Below are positions 12,701-26,500 of a stretch of 64,000 nt of DNA, one piece after another. Position numbers and translations under genes: made by a program. The notes below the pieces were generated by a model, which was not told the DNA's origin, did not search any database, and saw nothing but the letters and a program-made list of their open reading frames with translations. Each line of letters begins with the position of its first letter. The stretch's first letter is position 1. Source of the DNA: Cyclospora cayetanensis (lineage: Eukaryota; Apicomplexa; Conoidasida; Eucoccidiorida; Eimeriidae); assembly GCF_002999335.1 (NCBI RefSeq), contig NW_020312070.1, forward strand, positions 303,515 through 367,514, in the 5' to 3' direction.

Positions 12701-14704
12701 GTGACATACAGTCCAGGTCAATGGCTGGTATGCTTATCCGATAGAAGCAACGCATGCTCCCGGTTCCCTGTGCGCTTTACTAGAATTTGGAAGCCTGCAA
12801 ATGCCCCTCGTGAAACGGGGGCAGGAGGGGCGGCCGGTGCTCCCACCTGTCATGTACCATTTGTCGACCTCTGGGTGGTTCAGCAGAGCCTTGCCCTCAT
12901 CGGGACCGCCATAAATAAAGGCAGCGTATCCATTTTCAGTCAGAGGCGCGAAAACTTTATTCAAAGGATCCAGCAAAAGAGAATTATATGGGCTCACCTG
13001 AACAGACAGAGGTTTTGAACTTCCGGTTGAAAACAGGTGCGCATGATGCAGCCCCCTAAAGGGCAATCGCTAAGTATTCAAATCCGGTCACAAGTAGGAG
13101 TGCGCCTACGCTGACTCCCCAAAATTTCCCGATGGCCCTTGTGCAACCAGAGAATACAGCAATCCTTTATTGCAGAACACCGTGTGCATGCTTTTAAGTG
13201 CTTTTACCTACAGGCCTTGTGCTTCTCGCCAAGGCCTGAAGAGCTGCATTTCGCAGGTTTTGCGTCCACAGGTTATCAGCCAATACAGGCGTGTAGCGGG
13301 GTGGATCTCGCTTACCTTGTACACGCAAACTCTATTTTCTATGAATAGAGAAGTCAGCAAATCTATGGGCCCATCGACTGCAACAAAAAGCAAAACGGCT
13401 GGCGTGGCAATGCACCCTCCGTCCCATCTGCCGGAACTGTGACTATTATCGTGCTGCCACCCCGAACGAGAACACTGAAATTCAGCATTAAATCAGTGTG
13501 CAAAGCGGCATGATTTGCTTGCACACAACCACAGATGCAGCCATATTCGCGGTGCGTGATGCACGAATTCCGTTCAAAACGATGCACACAACAAACGCAT
13601 CCCACTAGTCGGACTGGGTTCTAGCTATATGCTCTTTTTCGGGCAAACGGCCCAACGCCCTAGATCGTGCGCCCTTTGGCCTTTGAATCTCCAAAGTGCG
13701 TGCCCACAGTTGCCTGCGCCCAAAATAGCTGAGACTCCGGGGGGTTTCTCGTGTAGCATCTCCTGTTCGACGGGGCCCTCCACCATCAACTCCATGGACC
13801 CGTAAGTCACCAAAGTCGTGTGCAGTAGACCTTGAGGACCAACCTTCGAGAGGCGCAAATTGCACATGACAACCCGCCATTAATTAGCCACAGTCGTAGT
13901 CAGGCGCTCGAAGACCTTTGGGCAATCGTTGGATTCTAGTGGCCTGCTTTCTTTATGGGCATGAGAGACCACTGCTTCTATATCGGAGATACAAGTAGTG
14001 GGTCCGGGGAGCGGAAAGCGGGAAGCCTTTACACTGAAAAGTGAAAGAAGCGCGGAACCCCATGACAGGTTGTTTTATCATCGGAGTGCATTACCTTCAC
14101 AAGGAATCGCTGCGGCTTCCCTTCTTCAGTCGGCATCTCCCGTACTGCCACAGGCTTCGGCGGGGCCCCCGTCTTAACGACCGCTTCAAAGTACTCGCGA
14201 ATGATGACCAGCCAGTTTCCAATAAGCTGAAAACACCGTCACCATGCAGTAAAAAATGCCTCGATTTCAGGCCTCCAGTGGGGGAACAAACTCTTCAACC
14301 ATGAAGCTACCCAGGGCCCAGAATATGCCATAAACTGTTTGACTCTGCAGAGCCCGCTTATCAATCAAAATCCAAAATTCGATCCTGCAGGTACACTTTA
14401 AAGGCGAAAGGTACGGATTAGAGTTATCCGAAAGTACCATGCTCGAGTGGAGCCAGTGGGTAGACCTGGATGAATTTTGCAACGCCGTGAGCTCATGGGG
14501 TTCCAGGGCGTCGTACGCTGGCGCAGTGTCTGTCTCGCCATCCCTCTTGATTATAGAAGCCTCCTGAAGCTCTTCACAGTGGGCATATAGGTTGTCCAGG
14601 AGCAAATCCAGGATCTCAAGCTTCCGGGCGGGGGACAAACATGCCCACTCCGTCTTCTTCGCAGCGACACGGGAGATTGCCTCATTCATGTCTGCCGTTG
14701 CCAT
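9719..14704 (-). CDS. aldehyde dehydrogenase superfamily protein (15 exons)
   Basis: Exons in coding order: 14438-14704, 14095-14226, 13708-13843, 13316-13377, 12847-12997, 12529-12664, 12326-12359, 11980-12099, 11601-11675, 11379-11524, 11176-11320, 10827-10982, 10266-10409, 10081-10155, 9719-9874. All junction phases agree, giving 644 residues. Family signatures: PPGVSAILGAGN, the nucleotide-fold strand after it, VELGNCTPWIICPG with candidate general base Glu281, and a segment NGAHICAHPQVLV with candidate nucleophile Cys320. The C-terminal half has NEKVHGGLSVSV and the oligomerisation-type segment VKSVVRAPI. The sequence is nearest to long bacterial-type ALDHs of unknown substrate rather than classical ones. 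The intron after 12529 begins with GC, and the 34-nt exon after it is the least certain join. Exon 9 (11379-11524) is weakly conserved. The substrate cannot be told. It is divergently placed from UMP1. Confidence 0.82.
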
Positions 14705-15500
14705 TTATTCGATTAGATGCGTTAGATCACAGGCTTTACAGCAAGTGTAATGGATGCAACCGAGGGAAAATACAGGAAGATCTATCGGACGCCCGTCGGG
14801 GGTAGCGAAGAACTTCCTTGGATGTGAGGTGCTGGAAGACGAAAAAATTGCAGGATAATTTGGTTAAGGTGGATGGAAGAGACCAAGGAAATGCCTTAGT
14901 TCAAGGCACAGTGGAAAATAATGGTGGAAGGGGGACGCGAGCATGCGCCGACAGCTGGAACACACAGAAGGGATAGGCTCAATGTTGATGTGTAGATGGA
15001 GTCTCTATTATTCCTGCTTTTGAAGGGCATGACTATACTACGACTTGATAACTCATTAAACGCGAAGAGATGCGCAATGGCCGAGGAATGGCGCCTAGCA
15101 CAACATTTATGAGAAGGAGTAGGTGATCACACGACGGGTGAGCTGCTCCTGACTGTAGCACCTAGTGTACATCCAATGTCTAAATTTTTTTTGTGATGCC
15201 TTCCTACAGTGTAGAAACTTCGCGTCAGATGGCAGTTGGAAGTCTGCATGGCTTCAATGTGTTACTCCCGCCAGTACACCTCCCAGGCGCCTCGTGCCCG
15301 GACACCCATGCACTCACTTGTTCAGTTGCATGCGGCAACCGAGATCCATTTGTTTCGCTTCCGTTTGCTGCTGTATTTTTATATATTTCTGAGCTCTAAT
15401 ACATCTGAAGCTGCATAAACGTACACAAGACGGGCACTCTTCGCACACTTTCTTGTGTTACTCTCCTCCCCCTCGCCTCCCTCTTTCACATTTTCCCATA
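14705..15500. promoter_or_regulatory. shared divergent intergenic region (ALDH-like / UMP1)
   Basis: About 800 bases separate the start codons of the minus-strand ALDH-like gene and plus-strand UMP1, so both promoters must lie here. A pyrimidine-rich tract (about 15450-15495) precedes the UMP1 start. No defined promoter element could be named. Confidence 0.5.
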
Positions 15501-15968
15501 ATGGATTACGCCGCTTCGGCAGCATCTGCAGCTGCTACATCAAGCGGCATCGGTGGCATTAGGCGGGTAGCGTGCTTAGACGGTGGCTTGCTGAACAGCT
15601 CCCTACAAGACGGCTATGGACCCTCCGCTGCCAATGTTCGTGGGGCCCCCCCATCCAGTGGAGTGGCCCTGCACCCTCTTGAGTTACAACAGAAGAAGTA
15701 CCTCCATGAGCTTGAGCGGCAGCAATTGGAGCGTGTAACAGCGGCTTTTGGCGCACATGCGGCTCTCCGTCTTAAAACAGAGCGCGAGATGTGCGCAACG
15801 ACACAGCGCTTGCCTGGCCTTTCCTCTTCCCTCTGGGGCCTTCAGACCGTAATGGCTCTGGACGACCAAATAATAACCGAGGATTACCTTGGTAGGGACA
15901 AACCAGAGACGGAGGGAGGACCCATGCTGACTGTGCACGACTCTATTGAACGCGCCATGGGAATTTGA
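15501..15968 (+). CDS. UMP1: proteasome maturation factor UMP1 (POMP)
   Basis: This is a single-exon gene of 155 residues. UMP1 chaperones assembly of the 20S proteasome half-mers and is degraded on maturation. Family features seen: a variable Ala/Ser-rich N-terminus, a central basic helical part (HPLELQQKKYLHELERQQLE), then the diagnostic motif RLPGLSSSLWGLQTVMALDD (typical family form: LPGLxSSxLGLxxLxGxDxxIxxED), and a short acidic stretch ending with VHDSIERAMGI. Length matches the family (about 140-160). The start is the ATG at 15501, preceded by a pyrimidine-rich leader; the frame is open upstream but has no ATG there. It is convergent with RPT4, another proteasome gene. Confidence 0.85.
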   Translation: MDYAASAASAAATSSGIGGIRRVACLDGGLLNSSLQDGYGPSAANVRGAPPSSGVALHPLELQQKKYLHELERQQLERVTAAFGAHAALRLKTEREMCATTQRLPGLSSSLWGLQTVMALDDQIITEDYLGRDKPETEGGPMLTVHDSIERAMGI

Positions 15969-17018
15969 TCGAAACCAAAGTGGACACAAAGCGGAGGACC
16001 AAACGGCGCCAGTCACCGCCAGCCAGCGTCTATCTGTAACAGGCCTGCGGAATTCACATTTAGGGGCTTGTGATGGAGGGAGGGAGCTAGTGAGGCACTG
16101 AATATTTATGGCTGGGGCTTCCGCACCTCACTGCTGAGGACAGCTGGGGCCCCCCCTGTGGGTGTCCGTGTTATCCAGAGGGGCATCACATATTGACGCT
16201 CCCTCTTTTGCTGCTGCCATCAAGGAGCAGGTCTTGACTGAGTTTAACTGGATGCAAGTAATAATTGTTCCTGTGCTCGAGGTAGAGCGGCAAACGCTGC
16301 AGACAGTCCTGATGTAATGATAAACTCACGGCAGCTAATGCTTTAGGTTGCATTTATTGAGGGCTCTGAGTGGACATTCGCTAGCTGGCGGCAAGCGTGC
16401 ATTGAAGCAGGCGAAATCCATGATAATACCTTCGCAGGAGGCCGTTGCGCATGGTTGCATCGCCACACGACCAGAACTCTCGACTAGATATGCTGATAGC
16501 ACCATTGGACAAGAAAGATTATGAGAATATCAGGGCAGCGGAACCCTAGTTTTCTGGAAAGTGCTGCTCATTACTTATAAACTCAAGCCAAAGTGCTGCT
16601 TCTTTCACTCTACTCGGGAACGGCTCATGACCGTTTGGTGATGCTCAGGGGGAAGCAGACCGGCGGCACTGCCGGCGCTACAATGCACTTTGTCAGAATT
16701 GACGCGTGATGTTTATTTAGTTCGAACAAAGTGTCTCTTGCTACGCCACAGAGCCATGGCGCAACAATGCCTCAAGGGCTTTGCGGGGAGTAATTGCACT
16801 CCTGCCTTCGGCACAAATCGCGTACACCGGCACGACGGGAAGGAGAAGACGACTACTCAAAGGGTTAGAGGGACAAGGAAAAGACTGAAGCCTTAAGTCA
16901 GGGCAGTGCACAAAATACAAGCGTCTGCTTTAAGAAGCACTTGATAGGAAGCGAGAATGCATTTTGTGATCGGCACGGGGAGTCCCCCGTTTTGTCGCTT
17001 TGCTTCCTTTGTGCATGT
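15969..17018. other. intergenic, convergent 3' ends of UMP1 and RPT4
   Basis: About 1 kb without a recognisable gene. The only frame of any length (16690-16896, +) shows no motif. It presumably contains both 3' UTRs. Confidence 0.4.
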
Positions 17019-20000
17019 TCAAATATTCTCGTAGTCCAGCTTGCTTTCCAGTTTCTTGTTTTCTGCGATTTTCCGTGCGGCCTTGAAGAAATCTTCCTCT
17101 ATGACATAATCCCTATCAGCGCGAATCGCGAACATCCCTGAAGACACGTAATAAAACGAACACATCAACCAATACTAGGGATACAAATGTTTACTTGGGC
17201 AGTGCTAATCCTCGAAACCGTGGTTGTTTACATACACATGACTACGAAGATACAAGCAAAAAACGATACACTGTAAAAATCAACGTACTGATAAACAAAC
17301 TTTACGTGAAGTTCATACGTATGCATGCACCACTGCATAAAAGCTTGTACGACGCTAAGTTTACGGTTTCTCAGCGAAAGGATAAAAATGATTTACAAAC
17401 AAGGCGTACCAGCTTCAGTGCAGACATTTCGTAGATCTGCGCCATTAAATCCATCACAAAGGCGGCAAATGGCCTCGAAATCTGAACAAAAAAACCGCAT
17501 TTTACAACGATCAGCGGAGCTAGCTTGAATGCTCAGCCACTGGGTAATTTTGAGCTTGATATCGCCTATAGACAAAACTACAGATCCATCAATTAAGCTA
17601 GGATGTTGAACTCGACGAGAACTGAGTGAATGTGGCTTTGGCTTGCTACGCCTTGCATCACAGACACGATTCATCAAGGACACCTGCTTATTCCCCACCG
17701 AGTTTCGAGATAAGAAATACAGCGGTATAGGCGAACAGATGCTTTGCTAGCAAGATGATGAGCAGTAATGCGACTTACCGATGTCTCCGCTTTTGGAGAT
17801 TTTATTTGAATGGATTTTAAGGATGTCAACTCGTGCACTTTCATTTGGCATAGGTATTTCAATCTTGCGATCTGCAGGGCGAAAAGGGTGTATACTTGGA
17901 AGGACAAAACTGATAGGGACAGAATTTTCTAGAATACGTTGAAAGTCGACAAGTTTTACTAGCAACGAGAATGGAACATGCAAGATTTTTGCTCACTTTC
18001 ATCACAAGGCACAACGTCGAACAAGAGGACTAAGCTCACTGACAGCCAGCAGGGCACGCATGTATGATAGTGAGAACAAATGTAGATGCTTCACCATCGT
18101 CACAACAGTGATTTGAAAAACCTTAATCAGATCCTGAGAAGGTAGATTTCCGAACTATAATAAAGGGAGAACGTCAAGTAGCGAGCTGGCTCTTTTGTTG
18201 CATTCGTACCAAGTCTTCCAGGGCGCATGAGTGCGGGGTCGAGAACGTCAGGCCTGTTGGTGGCCATGATTATTTTTACCTGACCCAATTCATCGAAGCC
18301 GTCCAGCTGATTCAAAAGCTGTGAAGTTAGCAAAACAAGAGGCAACAGCAAACCATACTAGGCACGAGCGACCCTAATGTGGCAACTTCAGATGCAGATG
18401 ACAGACAACATCCAAGATCGCCATTGCCAAGAACAACGGGAAGCGAATAGGGGAGGCAAAAGATGGAACCGAATTGGCCTAAAGTATTTTTCTGCAGCAA
18501 GTTCGCCTGCCGCTGGACATGGGCACCTGAGGTAGCATCAAAGTGCCACTGATGCATAAGGATATGCGTAGAAGTACAGCATAGAGTACGCAACATCACT
18601 ACATACTTCCATTAGTGTTCTTTGAATCTCGCGGTCGGCAGACGTTCCCTGAGAGAACCTGCGGCCCCCAATAGCGTCAATTTCGTCCATAAAGATGATG
18701 CATGGCTGGTGCTCCTTGGCGTAGCCTGATGCGTAAATTGGGTACAAATATTATTCGATATACCGGAGCCAAAATGCAACAAGCACAAGGGCTACGAAGG
18801 GGAGAGAATTAACGCAAAATGAGGAATACAGTAAGGAGAAGTGGCTTTAAAAAGCAGGCATACGAAACGAAAAGCGGAAGAGTACACTAACGCACACTAA
18901 CACGTGGAAGAGACGTACAAGACGAATTTGCAAGCTTTAATAATGAGGCCAAACCTGTTATAACATGAAAATAGTAGTGGGGAGCTGACTTGGCTGCCGT
19001 TCGACTACATCTGTGGAAACAAGGATGCCCGCTTAAAAAACACTTAGCCCCAAATCGGAGCTTGCAGCTCACCGAACATTTCTCTGATGACTCTAGCACT
19101 CTCCCCTATGTATTTGTCGACGATCGCAGATGCTACGACTTTCAAAAAGTTGCAGCTCATGTTCGAAGCCATTGCCCTTCAGACAAGAAACGTATCGCAT
19201 GAGGGTCCAGTTGCGTGGAGGAAGTTGAGGGGAAGGAATGGCAGGCGCAAGATGATGCCAAAAAACACAGTATATCCGCCTTGCTGTGGCATGGAAGAGC
19301 CATGACTAGGCAGTTAGAGTCCACAAAGACAGAAACTTGAATAATGCTCGCGGAATTCATAGATATCGTGGGAAATAACAACTCGTAAAGTAGAAGAAAA
19401 AAGAGTGCAGGCATGCACGCTTATATACTATGCATAGGTAAAACGCCAGGACAAGCGGACAAAGAGCTTCAGAAGCCCCTGTCGCACCCAAGCAGTCCAA
19501 CGTCCAATGAATTTACAAAGCAAATTAAGAATGGCACGAAAGGTAAAAGAAAAGCAATGGAAGAAACGAGAAGGACTGCACCTGGCAAGAAGCGTCTTTC
19601 CAGTCCCGGGGGGTCCATATAAAAGAACTCCCTTAGGAGTTTTTATGCCAACGCGCTTGAAAAGCTCCGGGTTTGTGAGGGGCAGCTCTACGACTTCTCG
19701 CATTTGACGGATCTGCTCCGTGAGGCCCCCCACCTCCGCGTAATGCACATTGCCCGGGTTTTCATGCAGCATGTTGAACACAAGGGGATCTACTTCCCGC
19801 TGTAGACGGCGCATCACTGTCAGAGTTGTCATGTCCTGTTAGCAGGAGCCCCAACAATCAGACGCAGGGGAGCATCCTGTGAAGTGATGAGCTGTATAAT
19901 CATGTTGGGCTAGGGAACAAGTGCGGCATGGGAAGTCACGATGTAAACATCTGAAATTGACGCTGCCGCTGCAGCAGACCGGGCACCACGAAAACTACAG

Positions 20001-20849
20001 TGACCCTTCCACCTTCCACAAACGAACGACCCAAGAAATATTGATAAAATGTAAAGAAAGCCAGGTACACGTTCGTAACGCGGATTCTAAAGCTAGAGTA
20101 CGCACTAGAAATCTCACGGACACCTAAAAATAGAGGGTGAGATGGAATGACTACCAAAGGGAGTGGCCGGGCCTACTATGGAAGCAATTAGTCTAGCAAC
20201 CGCATAGTGGTAGCTCATCTGTGGTTAGAAGAAGCGAGATAACCCACCAGTGCCACACGAGTCCCCGCGGTAAGCAGCGACTTGTTGAGTTTTGGCTTGC
20301 TGCCCACCACGTAGCGAGGGCCGCTGGAAGTCTTCACAATAACTGGCAGAAACACACGAGAACAAACATGTACGGCTACCGACATTCCAGGTGCATGCAG
20401 AAAGGAGCAGACGTGGGAGACAGCCGCACCCGCATCACAACTACAGGAGGACCGAACTCACATTTCTCTGAATCCAGCTGACGAAGGACCTCCCCTATCA
20501 GTTGCCCTACTCCCTGCAAAGCCTTCAGGTCATCCTCTGTCTTCTCGTATTTCTTCGACTGCAGCTTTGTCTCATCGCGCACTGCGAGCACAAAGGGAAA
20601 GCCAAAAAGCCGCCGTCGCCCACTGCCGCTCTTCCAGGTGAAGCCACTCAGTTTGCAGCGTGGGCTGCTGCGACTGCAACTCCCTGCCCGCAGTTCAGAG
20701 ACCGCCCAGGTGCAAGGACGCTTACGTTTCTTGACTCTGGCACCCCACTCTCGGTGTTCCTTGACTTTGGCAACATATGCCCTAAGAGCACGCGCCTTCT
20801 CCTCGTCCTCCACACTCGGGGGTGCCCCAGCGCCCGGTTGGCCAGTCAT
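17019..20849 (-). CDS. RPT4: 26S proteasome regulatory subunit RPT4 (AAA-ATPase, PSMC6 type)
   Basis: Ten exons: 20726-20849, 20462-20581, 20248-20342, 19582-19835, 19073-19176, 18607-18725, 18210-18318, 17779-17871, 17410-17481, 17019-17137. All are GT-AG with matching phases, giving 402 residues against about 390 in animals. RPT4 is one of six ATPases of the 19S base that unfold ubiquitylated substrates. Seen in order: coiled-coil N-terminus ([20 protein letters not shown]), OB-fold strand ([14 protein letters not shown]), the [16 protein letters not shown] linker typical of RPT4, Walker A GPPGTGKT at about 187-194, Walker B with [20 protein letters not shown] (Asp246/Glu247), arginine-finger region [17 protein letters not shown], and the [21 protein letters not shown]-lid. 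The C-terminus is LDYENI and lacks a clear HbYX motif, as is usual for RPT4. The catalytic residues are intact. Confidence 0.95.
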
Positions 20850-23597
20850 GGTGGTGGAGTTAAGGGGAGCTGCCTGCTGCTGGTGCTACTGCTGCTCCTC
20901 CTCAGTGCAACCATAAGGTTGCAAAAAATGCACGCCAAATGACGCTTTTAGTGCGCCTATCAAGCTGAGTACAAAGGGAAATGCAGAAAGGATTGGGGCT
21001 GCAGTCTATTACAAGACCGACCCTGCCCAGCTCGGATAGAGGGGGCGGGTATTTGATCCCAATGGGTGAACATCAGGTAAAAAGCATATATGCTGATGCG
21101 GAACGAGTCAGGGAAGCGCATTTGAGGTGTCACAAAACTCAAGAAATAGAAAAGACAAGTGTATACGTGCAGGATGCGCCCCAGCAAAAAAAATTGGGTG
21201 AGGGCACTCTGTCAGGGAGTGCACGTGAAACGTGAGAAGCATAGGATTCACTCTCCAATAGCTGAAGCCACGCATGCAAACATACGGGTTTTCCACTGCA
21301 GCCACACACAAAAGGGCTCGTCATTGATTCAAATGGGCCATTCACTGCAGCACAGCTCTCCCGCACTCCGACTCCTCTTCCCATATACGTTTCCTTCCCG
21401 AGACTTCCCTGTCTCCCCCCTTTTTTATTTCCTCTTCACTCTCCCAGCATGTATATCCCTGCAGTTATTTTGCATGAGAGTTTCGCTGCCATGAGCGAGA
21501 AGTGGAGGGGAATCTCGCTGTGGAGGGGATTTTGCGTTTTGACGAGCCAGAGTTTCCCTTCGGGATCAGAAGCCGTCGACAGACAGTAAATTCCATAAGA
21601 GGTTCTGACTACTTGCCCCTACAGAAAGAATGTGGAGAAGGGAGCAGCCCTGTCCTGCTCTCTTTTTACCGCTGTCACTCATTCTTTCAGGTTTCTCCGC
21701 TTACCTGGTAAGGCGTCGACCACCACCCTGCACAGCTGTGCAGAGTCATCCAGAAGATTCAGAACACAAAAAAAGTAGCTTGAATTACCAAAAAGGGCGT
21801 GTAGGACACCACACGAATATTGCATGCACGCTGCAGCTCAGGCAGGCTGGGTCAATGGGGGCTGCACAGTGGCAAGTCATGGAGAATTTTAGTGAAAGGG
21901 CCTAATAATGGGTAAAGAAAGTAAGGCAAACAGAGATACAGACAGCTTAACATTTACTCTTTGTGTGTATGTGTACTGCTTTTACAAACCAAACGGTGGG
22001 TGTCTGTCTGACCACTATGTAATGGGCTTGGATACAAGCGTCTGCTAATTCGTCCACAATCTATACTCTGTGCTGGCACACAAATAATCTTAAATACAAG
22101 TAATGGGACATCTTAAGTTTCGAGTTAGTCGATATAGCTCGAAAATCATTCAGAGAACACACCTAGGACGCATGTCGATGGAGGCATTGTCTAACGCAGA
22201 GAAGATATGGACGACTAAGGGAAGTACAAGGCTGGGGCTTCGTCAAAATCTTCTGCTGTACAAGAGTGGCACCAGGAGGATCTATAGCAGGTCACAGTGA
22301 GCGCACGCAATGGAGGAAGTGCGTTCCGTACACACCGCTTATGTAGCACACAATCTCATATGTCCGCAAGGAGACACTTAGCTCCCAACTAAAAACAGAC
22401 TTATTAGGAAGCTAGTAGTTGTTTATGTTAATGCTTCCGCCCTTCACTTCCTTGACAGTTCTCGAGTTGAGAAGAGGCACAGCCAGCTGCGCCTAGCCGC
22501 ATCCACCAAGCACCCCAGGCAATCACGGCTAGCTGCACCTGGCATATAGTGCAGGGGGAGAAAAAGTTGCGTATACTTGTAGAGAGCTAACAGCTCTCTG
22601 TAAAAAAGGATGTTCAACCATACGATGTACAACCATACAAGCCAATAGTCACAACTACTTATTTAATGAAATTAGCATAATAGAAGACGTTTAAATGCAG
22701 CTTAGCCCACTACATCTTCCCTCATGGCGAAGACACGGCATTTCGTTAATAATCTGTACGTCGAGGCAAACTGCGTATATGACAGTAAAAATGTTCGCGA
22801 TCTGCCGCCACTCCCCAGGCAGGCCGGAACGTGGAGAAACGCAAATGCGTGCATCAATCGCTGAAGTGAAACTAAAGCGAAGAATCACACACACTAGCCA
22901 AAAATGAACAAAAGCCCAAGCCAGCAGGAGCAAGGCGGCACGATGGATGGCTGTCGTTGCAGCGCTGAGATATGCGAGCCCCATGCTGTGAGAAAACATA
23001 GGAAATAAACGCCTTCAAGGGATTCAAAATAAACACTCACCAAGCAGTGCCGTCATTCCCCCTAAGTCAACCTCTGCGTGCCAATACAGCCGGAGCATGC
23101 AATACAGTCTTCTTCAATGCTTTGAAAAGGGCACAGGGAGGGGTGTAGAGAGTCCACCTCTTAGAATGGCTGCGCTCAAGTCTGGTGAAGACCTCAACCA
23201 TAAGTAGCCCGAAACATCTCAACCGGTACACATCGCCGAAGGTGGTTATTTTAAACACGGCATGCACCGGGGAAGGATAGTTACCGAAGGACCAAAAGAC
23301 TAGTTCACATGGAGACTGGCACTGCTAAGCAAGCAGAGCCGCACATACACCCGCAGGCAACGAAGGCCGCAGTAGCTCCCCGGTCAACCCTTGAGCCTGG
23401 TGTTCTCAACCCCAACACAGTAGAAGCTCCCGTCAAATGTGTCCTCGTCGCTCAATATTCCTATAATGCATCACCTCTACGGCTCCCTGTGCTTCTTCTC
23501 CTCTCACCAGTCACTTTTCTGCAAGGAAGTGTCGGCGAAGAATTCAGGAAGTTTAAAAACTTCGTTCAAAGCCCATACTAATGGTTTTGTGAGGCTT
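20850..23597. other. intergenic, no supported gene
   Basis: About 2.7 kb upstream of RPT4. Several short frames exist. A minus-strand frame at 22691-22999 begins with a signal-peptide-like or membrane segment (HRAALLLLAWAFVHFWLV), but nothing after it identifies a family. The right part may belong to the 3' end or LTR of the minus-strand retroelement. Confidence 0.35.
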
Positions 23598-26500
23598 TCA
23601 GCGTTTAGCAATAATCGATGAACAAAGTGCATTGATTTGTAGGAAAATTGCAAACGGTCCTAGCCACTTTGTTCCAAGCTTGTCCTTCCAGTCCCCTTCT
23701 GGTGAGCTTTGTACAGCCTGGCGACCTGCCACGACCGAAAGTACACGCTCGAAGCACACAACCGACCGCCACCAATCAAAGCTGCGTGTTTCTCTCTCTT
23801 GAGCTCTCCATATATTCGCGTGCACTAGCCAGGTTGTCCCTGAACTCCTTGTGGGCTGGGGGTTGCTACTGACTCCAGCTGATCAGAACGTGGCTCGGAT
23901 CGAAGAAGAGCCCCTCAGCGTAGGGCAGGGATGAGGGACAGCAGCAGGCAGACGAGCGTACTGTTGTATTCTACAACCACTGAGCAAACAAAAAAAGTAA
24001 TCCAAATAATTGGATTTCTGTAAGTATAGAGTCGCGAATAGTGTAGAAGAGTGCGCTTGGTGCAAGCTCTCTGCCCTTCTTCCTCAGAGTTGTTCGCAGT
24101 CGTCGTACCATGGTCAGTGCGTATGCGGGTCATAAAGGCATGCCAGAACGCGCCAAAAATATTTTGCCCTATCCCAATTGATACATCTAGGGAATCGAAG
24201 ACGCTTCCGGACATAAGTCACGAGTAATTGACCTACTCTTGAGCCATGAGAGAGAAGGAACAAGGAATTAAGTGAGCATATTTGCTGAGGCTGTCGAAAA
24301 TGACCTAAATGCTATCCCGAATCCTGAGATCCGAGAGTCCAGGAAAATTTCCATAGGAAGAGTAGTTGAAATCTTTCTGCTTTGTGGAAACTCGAGTTTA
24401 GATGTGGTACTCGGCTTCAGCAGAGTACAATCTGGTCAGTGTATTTTACAAACTCTGCTGTCGCTGGACACACTCCGGGCCACCAGAAAGAGCATTTTTT
24501 ATTAGAGTCTGAACCCCACCATGGACAAAAATTAAAGCATGCAATTTTTTAAAAAACTTCACTGCACAGCAAAATCCAAATGTACAACTAACAGAGGTTG
24601 CCCTTTGGTGTAAACCACAGCGTCTTCTTCAGCGTGACGGTGCCTTCCCGTTCTACCATCGTAGATTTTGACAGTAGACGTGTACATAGGTGTCGAAAGC
24701 ATGACTCACGCAATTTCGGTCGAATCCATAAGTCATCACAGACAACAGCATTAGCGCTGCACAACAGCGTACCGCTGAGGCGTCTCGAGAGCCCTCAGGT
24801 GACCACGTTACTCAGTCTAGAGTTGTTTGCTGGCGTAATAGCATTCTGCAGTACGACTTGATAGCGAGGATTGGTAAGGGCATTACCAAAGTCCTGAAAA
24901 CCCTTCTCGTGGAATATTAGGCATAGGGCTGGTCTGGAAAGTGAAACGACGCCCATCTAAATTTCCGGAGCCGCATACATTACCTTTACCGTAGTAGATG
25001 CTGCTCGGTTTCGATGAGGCAATAAGCGGAATTTGCGATTGTTCAGTGCCTTTGCAAACCCTGATGGGAAGATTACAGCACCCGTCGCTACGTTCCTATC
25101 ATCGGTCGTTAGGAAGAAATGGCGCCAACAAACGAGCATTGCAAGTTTCGGTGGACTTAAAAGGTGGCTGATCAGCGCCGTTGTTGCTGCATGAGCATCT
25201 ATCCAGGCAACACACTGTGTTTTCTTATCTAGCTCCGTCAATGGAGCTGCAATACAAGAAAATGCAGAATTGAAATTTTGGTTATCAGGTACGAGCCCAT
25301 AGAAGCTCACGGCTTTCTTGTGGGTGCGCAAAGGTAAAGGCCACGCCCTTGATTGCTTCAACCTTTACCGGCTTGGCCTTAATTCCTACGGCTGAGACAT
25401 TGATTGTCCGAATATGATCGCCCCCATATAAATGCAAAACGCTACATGCCTTAAGATAGCGCTGCTTATCCTACAACAGCTGAAGCGCACGCTCAACGCG
25501 CTGTAAGTGCTCTTCAAGGGTGGTCCACCACTACGGCATCTTCCATATAAACGCCATGCACTACTACCTGATAAGCTCCTAATGCTCCACAGTGGCTGGC
25601 AGTTGCAGGTCAAGTATGGTATTGACGAATCCAAAGTATGTAGGTACACCGGAGTTTGTGAGAGCTGATGTGACAGCGCCCTTCAGTGTCACACGGGTTA
25701 CTAAGGATCTGTAAGACGGCATCAGTGAAATCAGTTGTCTAGTAGACTGTTGATTCGTGTAGTTTGTCAATAATTCACTAGTATTAGGCAGCGGAAAGTA
25801 TTGCTTTACATTGCCCTTGTTCAGAGGCTTAAAGTTGACCCATGTATGCTGCCGTTTCCTCTTTTCCGGCACCAACACTGGGCTTTGCTCAAAGAAGCTG
25901 ATCGATTCTTGCAGCTTTGCTTTTTTCAACAGATCGTTCGCTTGCCAATCCGTCTTCCCTTAGAGCAACGGAAGCCTTAGTTATCTCGGAAAACAGCTTG
26001 GGAGTGACCTGGGAATTAGCTCAATGCGGCGCGCAGGAAGACCAGAAGGTTGCCTGCCAGCTGGCAGCTTGTAACTTTTTAACACGTCAGTGAACGCCTT
26101 GAAATTTATTTATTCCTGCAATTCCTGGGCCAAAATATCTATTAAATCTTGTAAGGAGCCAGTTGTGGAGCTACTAAAACAGGATGCATGATTGGGACTG
26201 CCTTTTTCTGGTGGGCTGCTAAGGGGACCGCATTAAGGACCTTCCCCGCCTTTTCGAGGTTCCAGCTCTTCCCTACTCATCACATTTTAAATGCGTGTTG
26301 CTGAGCAGACCATTAAGGTTTGCTTCTAGCGCCTCCCGCTACACTAACAATACGCAAATGTGGCTGCATATAAAGTTTATTGGGACACCCATAGCATGCC
26401 ATTTGCGTCATGGTGCACAGGGAGAACATGAAAGTCACGGACCTTGCTAATAGGACTCCTTTCCATTTGGATTGGTAATTGGATGCAGCATCCAATCCAA

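Noticed and set aside
16690..17434. Basic plus-strand frames downstream of UMP1
   Set aside because: They lack motifs and partly overlap RPT4 exons on the other strand.
22691..22999. Minus-strand frame with a signal-peptide-like start, considered as a surface antigen
   Set aside because: No cysteine pattern or downstream exon supports a surface antigen; one hydrophobic stretch is not enough.
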